DNA from: Hirundichthys speculiger
Lineage: Eukaryota; Chordata; Actinopteri; Beloniformes; Exocoetidae
DNA length: 64,000 nucleotides
Reading direction: 5' to 3'
NCBI GenBank assembly: GCA_018398805.1
Contig: JAGFBZ010002566.1
Location: forward strand, 26,113 to 90,112
Part shown: piece after piece, positions 56,001 through 64,000 of the stretch
Position numbering within the stretch: position 1 is the stretch's first letter
Layout: each line of letters opens with the position of its first letter
Program-made: the position numbers and the translations under genes
Notes under the pieces: generated by a model
The model's database searches: none
Seen by the model: only the letters and a program-made list of their open reading frames with translations
What the model was told of the DNA's origin: nothing

Positions 56001-56238
56001 GGGTGTCAACTTTGCTTCAGGTTGACAAGCTTTTTGAGAAGAAAGAATGGGCACAGGGAAAGTTACTGTGGCTGAATCAGACTGGGAGATTTAATGGACA
56101 CTCCTGGGATGCCTTTGGAACTGAAGAGGACCTGGTCACATGTAGGCCTCAGTTTCTACAGTCAACAGAAATAAGACAAGAATGCAAAAATCCATCTTGT
56201 CCAGTTGCAACTAGGGTGTACAACACCATCGAGATCGT
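53047..56238 (+). pseudogene. Composite gene, long first coding exon
   Basis: From acceptor TTTGTCAG to donor GT|GTGAGT. Frame 1 to 55023, then the frame of 55152-55660, then the frame of 55670-56238. Includes PHD, transposase-like core and Cys box in one uninterrupted exon. Confidence 0.65.
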
Positions 56239-56411
56239 GTGAGTGTTTCATACATACATTTCACAAATGAATATATGTTTTGTTTTAACAACAAATTGCA
56301 ATAGATCATAACTCATATTAAGTCAATAACAAAGGGTTGAGTAGAATTAGTGATTCAACATTAATATTTTAAATCATATTTTGTTATTGATTATTTGACT
56401 GTTATTTAAAG

Positions 56412-56489
56412 GTTTGACGATTTCAACAATTTGAAAGACCAGATGGACAAGTGGACCAATGAGACTCTAAAAGTCCCTCCATGCCACAG
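56412..56489 (+). CDS. Composite gene exon b
   Basis: Acceptor TTTAAAG, donor CAG|GTGTAA. VFDDFNNLKDQMDKWTNETL ends in PPCHR; joins in frame to the preceding exon. Confidence 0.6.
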
Positions 56490-56608
56490 GTGTAACGTGA
56501 GCAACCAAAAACATATTTCAAGTGTTATATATAAATAACATGTAACCTTATGACAAAGGTAACACCCTTAACCCTTGTTTTTATTTGATTATTTTTATAT
56601 TTTTGCAG

Positions 56609-56749
56609 TTGCCCTGATCCCTGCATTGAAAAGGTGGCCAAACATGAACGTGATTTTCTGCATGGACTTCCCTGCTTTATTCTGGTCTTAGGAGTTCACA
56701 GAGGACATGTTTCTGACAAGCTGTATCCAACAGCTCTGCCATCAGTTTA
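56609..56749 (+). CDS. Composite gene exon c, end uncertain
   Basis: Acceptor ATTTTTGCAG. CPDPCIEKVAKHERDFLHGL continues to PTALPSV, then TAG. The CxxxC pair plus the previous Cys may form a zinc ribbon, as in many USP domains. The donor is unclear. Confidence 0.5.
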
Positions 56750-57838
56750 GTCAGTTCTTGGAGGAAAGTAAGACTTGCATAACAGAAATTATTTGACTGT
56801 GTGGCACATTTTTGCTCCCCCTTTTTTTTAAATAATATATTTATTATTATTGTGGTTGTATTTGGCTGGACAGCAGCACATGTACTGTTAACTCTATTTT
56901 TTTCCCCCCCCAAAAAATGGATTTTTTTTTTTTTTTTGAGGGGGGGGGGGGTGGTTAACTCAGAGAGGCTTATGTAGAGTTTAAATAAGACTTTCTGAGC
57001 CATGCATTAAAGGAAAAATTAATTTCATTAATTTAGTGAAATTCATGTTGTGAAAATCAGTTATAGACCAGACAATAGTAGTTGATGTGCCTAGAAGCTA
57101 TGAGAAGAAGATCAGCTCACTGTTTTTCATCATATTGTATTGCTCCTTGAAGTTAGAACATTTCCCTACATTCCGGAGATTGTTGTTTCTTTTTCTAAAA
57201 TGTATTCTCATTCACTCAATTACATTAGATCATTTGCTTGAACCTTATTTGTAATGTAAGTATTTGAAACGCTGGTGCAGTCAGAGGTCTTGCGTCATCA
57301 TAATAAGCAGCTTTTGCATCCTCTGCAGTTTGTTTAAAGGCCTTCAGGGGAAGATGCGACAGTGACGAGTGTTAATCAATAAGGACATTATTTTTTATGC
57401 TTTTTATTCAAGCTTTAATTCGGTACAGTCAAAAGTTTAAATTTTCATGCTTCTGGATTCTGATTTAATAAAAATTCTCATTTAATTTTGGACTTTTCAG
57501 CTTTAAAAATACAGATTTAAAAATTGTTTCTGTCTGACCAAGTAATGTTATCCACTTTGTCACTACAAAGTTGAGATCTATACAGTTATGAATTCTAGAC
57601 ACACATTGTGTCTCAGTATATGTTAACAACCAATTTTATAATTGGACATTTAATGGTTGGGTGACCTGCACATTGTGGACCCGGCTTTTCAGTTGTTGGA
57701 CATTGACACAAGCTTTTCTTTAATCCTGCTGAGGAACAAGCGCAAAAACAAAATTGATATGTATTACATGTTACATAATGTCTCAGGTCAAACGATTTTA
57801 ATTTTAAAAATAATTGTCTGTACTGTTTAATCACACAG
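56750..57838 (+). other. Intron with G- and T-runs
   Basis: A strand-asymmetric poly-T/poly-G block at 56925-56955 and AT-rich DNA; no exon found. Confidence 0.4.
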
Positions 57839-58046
57839 GTTTGAGCCAGCAGCTGCAACGTATCACCTTGGCTCAAGAAATCACTTTGTGGCATTTCACA
57901 AACTAGGAACAGACAAACAGTGGCGTTTCTATGATGGCCTGGCAGAATTAGGAAAACCTGGGAATGGAGATGTAGGAGTTACAGTGAGGAACATTAAGAA
58001 AATACTTCAAACTAAAGCCAGTGTTGGACACATTGTGATGATCAGG
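57839..58046 (+). CDS. Composite gene exon d, His box
   Basis: Acceptor ATCACACAG, donor AGG|GTAAGC. FEPAAATYHLGSRNHFVAFH and KQWRFYDGLAELGK: the His of NHFVAF is the likely catalytic base. Open throughout. Confidence 0.68.
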
Positions 58047-58206
58047 GTAAGCTTTGTCAGTTAATAAAGAAGACTATCATCTCAGTTTTGCTGAGGTTTT
58101 TTGTTTATTAATATAAATAACATGTTTTAAATGCATTGTATGTATAGTTAAAGATATTTCAGTTATATTTAATAAGGAACAAAATGAAAGTCATTGTTCA
58201 ATTTAG

Positions 58207-58302
58207 GACAAAGCAGCTGAAGCTGTTCAAGCGAGACAGGAAAGCAATGAAGAGCTTGTGAAGTTCATTGTTGATCAGAAAGGTGTGGAGGACACTCTTA
58301 AG
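58207..58302 (+). CDS. Composite gene exon e
   Basis: Acceptor CAATTTAG, donor AAG|GTGAGG; in phase. DKAAEAVQARQESNEELVKF, helical. Confidence 0.62.
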
Positions 58303-58938
58303 GTGAGGCTTCCTTTACATTAGGGGGTTTTAAATCCAGGCCTGCCAGGCTGGTGTCCTCAAACTTTTAAATGTATCTCTGCTTTAACATCCCTGAGTAA
58401 AATAATGAGGTGATTAGCAGGAGTCTGGTGTGTTGGACCTGGGGCATATCTACAAGCTGCTGGACAGCAGCCTTTGAAGACCCCTAGTTTAGTTTATTTA
58501 TTCATACTCCTTTGGATCTATTTTTGGGGGGTGTTTGTAACACTTCCAGTAAGTGTATCACTATCTCTTTTTTTTTCATAAACACCATGATAAAATCACA
58601 CTACTTATTTGGTATGTGAAAATTAAATGAGTAGGTAGACTTAGTAATAGCAAAAAACAAAACGAACAAAAAAAAAAAGTGAATTGGACAGCAGACAAAA
58701 AATATTTACAGTCCACCAAGAACCTACAGAATCCTCTGTAAAATTCTTTTTGTATCAATTTACTTTAAATTTATTGGTTTTGTCTCACTCACAAATAATC
58801 AGATAATACATTTTAGCCAGATGACTACAGTTATTTTTATTGTTTCAAAGACAACATTGGAGGCTGCACTTATTTCCTTGTTTAAAAAAACAGTCCTTAT
58901 TTACAAAGTAACTGCCTTTGTCTTTTTGAATTTTACAG

Positions 58939-59040
58939 GACATCCTGTCTGGAAACGTGATGCCACATTTTCATTTTGACGAGAAGTGGGTTCCAATCAT
59001 CTTTGATGATGATGACCAACTTGACAGAATGATGAAATAG
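58939..59040 (+). CDS. Composite gene last exon
   Basis: Acceptor TTTTACAG; ends in TAG at 59038. DILSGNVMPHFHFDEKWVPI and an acidic DDDDQ end. Confidence 0.6.
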   Translation, partial: DILSGNVMPHFHFDEKWVPIIFDDDDQLDRMMK

Positions 59041-60210
59041 CTCTCAGACCTGCTGGACAGCTCCAGAAACATGTCAGCTGAAGTCACGGACGTGGTCTCT
59101 TCAGACAGGAAGTTCATGCTGAATGTGATGCTGTCTGAGGGAAGTCACTAGAATAACTTTGTACATAACTTCAACCTTAACATGGAATCACTCAATAATT
59201 ACATATTTTAGAGAGAAAGTGTTTTCAATTACAAAAAGCATGTGTTCAGAAAACATACACGTTGTAAGTCAAATTGTAAACCTCATGAAATTACCTAAAT
59301 GAACAGCAAAAAAGAATCTTTTAATTATTTAATTTGATTCAAATTAAATGAAACACAGCAGAGCATCGAGTCTTTGATTTGTAGCATTCACTTCTCCTGG
59401 ACCAGCAGGTCATGACAGCAGAAAATGGCAATAAAACAGAGTAAAGTCAGAAATAATATTCAGAAAAGTAGTTCAGTGGTCTAGTATGTTCACCAAAATG
59501 AAAGTCTACGGTCACTGATGCAGCTATATGGGGTTCTGTTCCCTTTCCCTGCATGCCATCTCCTTTAGTTTCACCTGTTCTTCATGCTTATTGACTTATG
59601 AAAGAAGACCTGTAGCAACAAAAATCATTTTCAAAAGAAATCTGTAGTTTGAAAGTCCACTGGACACAACAAAGATAGGTAGAAATAGGTGAGGTGAGGG
59701 TCTGAAATAGTGAAACATGCTAGCATAAAGCCTTTGTAACTTTTATTAGAATGTAAAGTAAATATTTGTATTTTAGAAGACAGTTTTTAACATTACATTT
59801 GGATGTAACACAGGCATCCATAAGTGCACTGGAAAAGAAAAAAAAACTAACCAGAGCTGAGGCAGTGGAACACATTGAACATGGCCAAATGGAGGAGAGG
59901 TAAGAGAATTAAACTGACTGAAGCAATGTGAGCATCCACAGAAAGATTGTGTTTAAAAACAACACACAAAGAACTCAAGTAAAAGAGAGAGGAGCTTCTC
60001 ATGCGACTACAAATAGAAAAAGAGAGACTTTCAAATCTCTAAAATGGAAAAAATAAAGAAATAAAAATGTTTACAAGTTTGAAGTTTGGCATTTTTATGG
60101 TTTTAACTATGACTTGTCATACGAGCACACACTTGCCTATTTTGACGTTGACAACAATCTAATGGAGGTTTCAAGTGTCTGGGTGTTGTAGTTTTGGAGC
60201 TGCACCAGTT
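59041..60210 (+). other. 3' flank of the composite gene
   Basis: Probable 3' untranslated sequence with an AATAAA at 59430. No other gene. Confidence 0.4.
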
Positions 60211-61060
60211 CTAGTGTGATCCAGATGCCCAAAAAGTGCTGAAATGGCCCTTTATTGAAGTTTCACAAATCAGAGACATGGTTTTACATATTCTGCTATT
60301 AGAGCAGACTAATCTAATGGAGGTTTCAAGCGTCTGGGTGTTGTAGTGTCTTAACCAGAGAAGATTAAAGTATCTGATTTTAGCGAAAGTTAAGTGTAAT
60401 AGCCCTTTAGCCATTTCCCGAATCGGAAGCTGGAATCGGAAACCAACTTCAGCTTCGTTACACTTTCTGGTTAAGTCCCTTTCAAACGCCAGCTGAACCA
60501 ACTGGGCCTTTCTTCTGTGGACCATGACGCGTCTGTGGTCCGTAAATACGTTTCTCAGGGTGGAGAATGAGTTCTCACACATGGCTGTGGAGGCTTCAAA
60601 TGTTAAAGCGTGTTTGAAAGCAGTCAGTACTGGACATTGCGGTGAGATGCGTGTGGTACTTGGAGATGATGTGCTGTACAGTCCAGTCCCCCTCGACTGG
60701 CTGCGATTGTTTTTGAGAGCTGAAAAACTGTTTAGCAACCTCGTACAGCCGTCACGTCCAGAAATGTGTCACTTTCTGGGTTCAGTGCAACAAGCGCACG
60801 GGCCAACTCCAGTTTTTCTGTAAATTTATTTTTTAAATGTAATTTACGAAGCATGATTTCACGTTCAATGGGATAAGTAATCAATAAAATACAAAGTTTG
60901 GCACAAAGGCTTGGCCTGCTTGTGGGTGAGTGGAGGGGGGGGGGGCACAATAACTCATTTGGGGGGGGGGGCATGGCCCGCGAATGACCCCCAATGACAC
61001 CGAGCCTGCATCCTGTAGTGATGAAAATGTCAGTTGTACACTGTGATAGCATGAGATCAC
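60211..61060 (-). mobile_element. hAT transposase remnant with dimerisation domain
   Basis: The minus-strand frame 60738-60211 holds LTAFKHALTFEASTAMCENS, FSTLRNVFTDHRRVMVHRRK and QLVQLAFERDLT, the C-terminal dimerisation region of hAT transposases, then the tail shared with 49496-49815. Upstream pieces are frameshifted. G-runs near 60935-60970 mark degraded end sequence. Confidence 0.75.
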
Positions 61061-61149
61061 ACATTCAAGCAAGTGAGATAAATTTCCTCTGACTGTCCCT
61101 TAGAGATAGCTTGAGGAGTCTAGTCATCTGAGACAGACTGAGTGAACTG

Positions 61150-61335
61150 TCGTGAGTGGATGGATGGAAGTGCCTTTGGGCAATCAAGAACCACCAATTA
61201 AGAGTACCTGGAGAAACCCATGCAAGTATGAGGAGAACATTAGAACTCCACATAGAGATGCCCCTGTCAGGGTTCAAACGACAAACCATCCTGCTGTGGG
61301 ACAAGAGTGCTAACCACCAAGCCACCATGCTGTTC
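61150..61335 (-). repeat. Common teleost repeat, minus orientation
   Basis: CACCATGCTGTTC at the head in reverse, then CCACATAGAGATGCCCCTG and CCACCAATTAAGAG, as in 14825-15104. Confidence 0.65.
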
Positions 61336-62180
61336 TTTAAATAAATTAAAAACAAACAAACAACGGTTTTTTTTTTTTATAGATAAGTGTTATTTTTTTT
61401 CTTCTTTTCCTTGTGGCTTTCTCTTCAGGGGTCTGCCTCCATCTAACCCAATCCTCTGCATCCTCTTCTCTCACACCAACTAACTATATGTCCTCTTTCA
61501 CAACACCTATAAATCTCAAGTATTACATCTATTATATCTATTTAATGTTTTTATTATTGTATTTATTTCAAACTTAATTTAATATTGATAATAGTTTTTA
61601 TTTTAATTTATTTAAAATAAAATAAAAGGAAACTTGGGCTTTTATTTTGTCAAGCTGCCACCAGGAGTCACTGTTTCCCCGTCGTTGGTCTGTCAGTTTA
61701 ATTGAATAAAATTCATCCATCCATCTATCCATTATCTATGCCCGCTTAATCCTTGAATAAAATTCAAATTTCAATTAATAATTAATTAAACTTTGATAAA
61801 TTCAACTTTAAATTCACTGAAAAAAGAGGAGTTTGACAAATAACAACCCCAGTCATAAGATGAATGCAGTAATTTTGGTCTCAGAGTAGTAGAACTAATT
61901 TAAATTGGTTAATTGAGTTTCCAACTGCACGGAAAAATCGTTACGGTATTTTCTGTGTTCAAAAATAAACAGTTCTGTTTTGTTTGGTTACCAAACTTTC
62001 ATTATAAAACTTAGAACTGCAGTTTTTCTTGAAGGAGAATCACATCCCCGAGCTCTCTTGATATTGGTAAGTTATTTTTAAAACAGCGTATCTAATTGAA
62101 AATGTCTTGTAAAACAATAACGACACGTTAGTGAAGAATGTGAAGAAATGTGTGGTTATGAGCTTTATTGCTGCTCAGAC
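61336..62180. other. Upstream region of the 62.2-kb exon
   Basis: AT-rich with a short CATCCATCCATCTATCCATT repeat fragment at about 61714. Shifts to higher GC shortly before the start codon at 62181. Confidence 0.4.
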
Positions 62181-62304
62181 ATGGAGGACGGATCAGCTGT
62201 CGGCCCCGCAGACACGGACGGCAGCAGCGCTGATGTGAACAGCCGCTGTCCTCGACTGTGGAGAAACAAATTTCAGGCTCTAACTCTGTTCGCTGTCGTC
62301 CTGG
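62181..62304 (+). CDS. Candidate first exon of an unknown gene
   Basis: ATG opens MEDGSAVGPADTDGSSADVN and then RLWRNKFQALTLFAVVLG before donor CTGG|GTAAGT. A locally GC-rich, CpG-containing start with a hydrophobic end looks like a cytoplasmic N-terminus leading into a membrane span. The next exon was not found before the window ends. Family unknown. Confidence 0.45.
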
Positions 62305-62529
62305 GTAAGTTGTAAGAAGTTGACCAAATAATTAATGTTGTGCTATTTCATAAAATAATTATATTGCTTTTTCAACATTAGACAAATAGAGGCGTAGGGT
62401 CGCTATATCTGACTTTAACGGTTTAACTGTTAAAACGTCAAACTGTTAGTGTGTTGCCAAAATGTGGTTTGAGGATGAATATTGGTTTGGAGTTAAAATT
62501 AGGCATAATGTTGACACAAAACATAATTT

Positions 62530-62532
62530 TGA

Positions 62533-62590
<58 letters not shown>
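62530..62590. repeat. (AT)n microsatellite
   Basis: About 30 uninterrupted AT units in the intron after the candidate exon. Confidence 0.95.
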
Positions 62591-62591
<1 letters not shown>

Positions 62592-63140
62592 ATTTTTGAC
62601 TGACATTGCATCTAATGAAAGTCACTGTCTGTTGCCTGGCAACCAGGGTACACTAACTGTAAAAATGCTCCTACAGGCCGGCAGTACACTGTAAAAAAAA
62701 ATTCCGTTGTTTTTACAAAAAAAAACTGGCAGCTGTGGTTACCAGAAAATTTTTATAAAAAAATACAACACAAATGTAAACAACTTTACAGAAGAACTTG
62801 TACATTTTACTGGTATTTAATGTACAATGAACAATACTTGATAACAATACTTCATAGTTAATGCCTATAGGCGCTTGATTTTACTCTCTTCTAAATCTGA
62901 AATCTGGACTCACCACACATTAGCTACTTCATTAGCTGTTTTGTCCCATTGTCTTGAGTTTAGATCCCAGACCTGTGCCTTTCTAAAACCTCAGGCAGTT
63001 GATAAGTTGAGCACTAAAAAATAAAATACAGCTCTGGATTGACTGCACAGTTTTGTTTTTTTTTTATTTTATTTTTTTATTTTGCAGAATAACATTAGTT
63101 CCAAGACTGGATTTTAGTTCTATTTGCAAATTTTAAACCC
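62591..63140 (+). other. Intron of the candidate gene
   Basis: Nothing coding is supported. A GTAAAAAAAATTCCGTTG repeat fragment lies near 62690. Confidence 0.35.
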
Positions 63141-63460
63141 TAGTTCAGCCATTCCCAAACTTCAGAATACCAAGGCCCAATTTGAAATGTGAAAAATCTC
63201 CGTGGCCCACCCAAACCTTTAATCACAACTGTGATCAACATCCAGGACTAGAAGCTATGTTCTGATATTAATGTAAGGGGTCAACAAATAAGATGACACT
63301 TCTCATTCATCTCATGAATATTTTACAGTAATTAAAAACATATTTAAAAAAGATCGAGGATTTAAAACATATTTGTTTAAATTTTAATGACCTCTCACGG
63401 CCCACCTCCAGTACCACGACGGCCCACCAGGGGGCCGCGGCCCAATCACTGCTCTAGTCA
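63140..63460. mobile_element. hAT-type MITE-like repeat
   Basis: CATTCCCAAACTTCAGAATA and CCCACCAGGGGGCCGCGGCC then CAATCACTGCTCTAG follow the usual pattern of hAT MITE ends. Flanking 8-mers match only partly (CCCTAGTT and CTCTAGTC). Confidence 0.45.
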
Positions 63461-64000
63461 CTTACCAAATACAGGAATGCTATGAGAAAAGTAAAGTTGT
63501 TCACATGGGCTCTCCACACATCAGCCTGCAGATGTTGAAAGGCAGGAGATAACCAATTAACCAAAAGAAGATACTGTAAAGACAGTTAAAGTCAGTACAT
63601 CCAACTTCATAAAAGAGTTTCTATTCATTATATCCATGTGTCACATTTAATCTTTGAGGGTGAAAAACTTGAGCTCAAATTAATATGTGACTCAGGAGCA
63701 ATGCTGGTCTTTGGAAGTCATGGATGTATCAACCAAGTAACTTCCATAACTTGAATGGTTGGTATAATTTAAATTCTTTAGATAGATAACTGTTAATTAT
63801 GATACAAAAGGCTTGATTCATCTTTTTAAAATGGTTCATGTTCTGAAACTTATAAAGTATTGTGATTAAATTTCATGCCCCATCCTCCATTTCTGATTGA
63901 CATTTCAGCCTGTACTGACTCAAACATATTGTGGAGGTCAATATTTGTTTTAAATAAATAAATGTAATGTGTAGGTTAAGTTTCATGTTCTCCATCTCTC
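63461..64000. other. No gene recognised
   Basis: AT-rich, no exon supported. Confidence 0.35.

Larger units (their letters stand above)
53056..59040 (+). pseudogene. PHD finger / transposase-like / USP-like composite gene
   Basis: Start at MAKLRRGQRHGCPYLW (53056). N-terminal unknown domain rich in Trp/Lys (IWEDLAGKLF, KKWLYTVWNCDR), an acidic linker, a PHD-like finger (residues 253-299), then a transposase-like core with LLYLDATGS (Asp 570) and ETDFSWA (Asp 645), and NAVVENWF near 55530. It continues to a C-terminal module with TNTCTVDNLL (55895-55924) and SRNHFVAF, WRFYDGL (57873-57935). The order Cys box then His box is that of ubiquitin-specific proteases, not of Ulp1. The core recalls Mutator/FB-NOF-like transposases; that name is inference. 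Breaks: frameshift near 55018, TAG near 55083, slip in the A11 run at 55654. Terminal inverted repeats not found, 3' introns present. Confidence 0.65.

Overview
The window is vertebrate nuclear DNA, and the repeats point to a ray-finned fish, probably a spiny-rayed teleost. It is AT-rich, with split genes that have canonical GT/AG junctions. It is crowded with Tc1/mariner, hAT and piggyBac DNA transposons, MITE-like elements, several non-LTR retrotransposon lineages and tRNA-derived SINEs. No bacterial-type organisation, CRISPR array or rRNA gene is seen. Species cannot be read from the sequence.

Two groups of host-type genes stand out. (1) At 10.5-43.3 kb on the + strand lies a tandem cluster of CD22/Siglec-like immunoglobulin-superfamily receptor genes. 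Gene A (10540-16955) has a complete exon set: signal peptide, V-set, three C2-set domains, a transmembrane exon and two cytoplasmic exons. A second locus (30480-43265) has signal peptide, V and three C2 exons (block B), then a second, partly eroded V-C2-C2-C2 block (block C), and only then one transmembrane exon and one tail. It looks like two tandem genes merged into one, or an internal duplication. All Ig exons are phase 1-1, so any number can be spliced together in frame. The block C tail carries an ITIM-type motif; the gene A tail carries Grb2-type YxN motifs. Several Ig exons have single-base indels (decay or unpolished assembly).

(2) At 53.0-59.0 kb on the + strand lies a large gene whose predicted product combines a PHD-like zinc finger, a transposase-like (RNase H fold type) core and a C-terminal module with Cys and His boxes in the order of ubiquitin-specific proteases. 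It is broken by a frameshift, a stop codon and a poly-A slip, yet it keeps good splice junctions in its 3' third. This is the least ordinary object in the window.

Layout: 0-8.8 kb, transposon remnants, including a Tc1 element with both ends; 8.8-17 kb, gene A, with a nested hAT/LINE/minisatellite insertion and a rearranged LINE in its introns; 17-30 kb, LINE and Tc1 remnants, relics of duplicated upstream modules and hAT MITEs; 30.5-43.3 kb, the B/C receptor locus, whose introns hold a hAT element, inverted satellite arrays and a near-perfect palindromic MITE; 43.9-50.8 kb, a microsatellite and a 5'-truncated retrotransposon of the restriction-like-endonuclease type with a 28-bp target duplication; 50.8-52.4 kb, a piggyBac element and a SINE; 53-59 kb, the PHD/transposase/protease gene; 60-64 kb, a hAT transposase remnant and a possible first exon of another gene at 62.2 kb.
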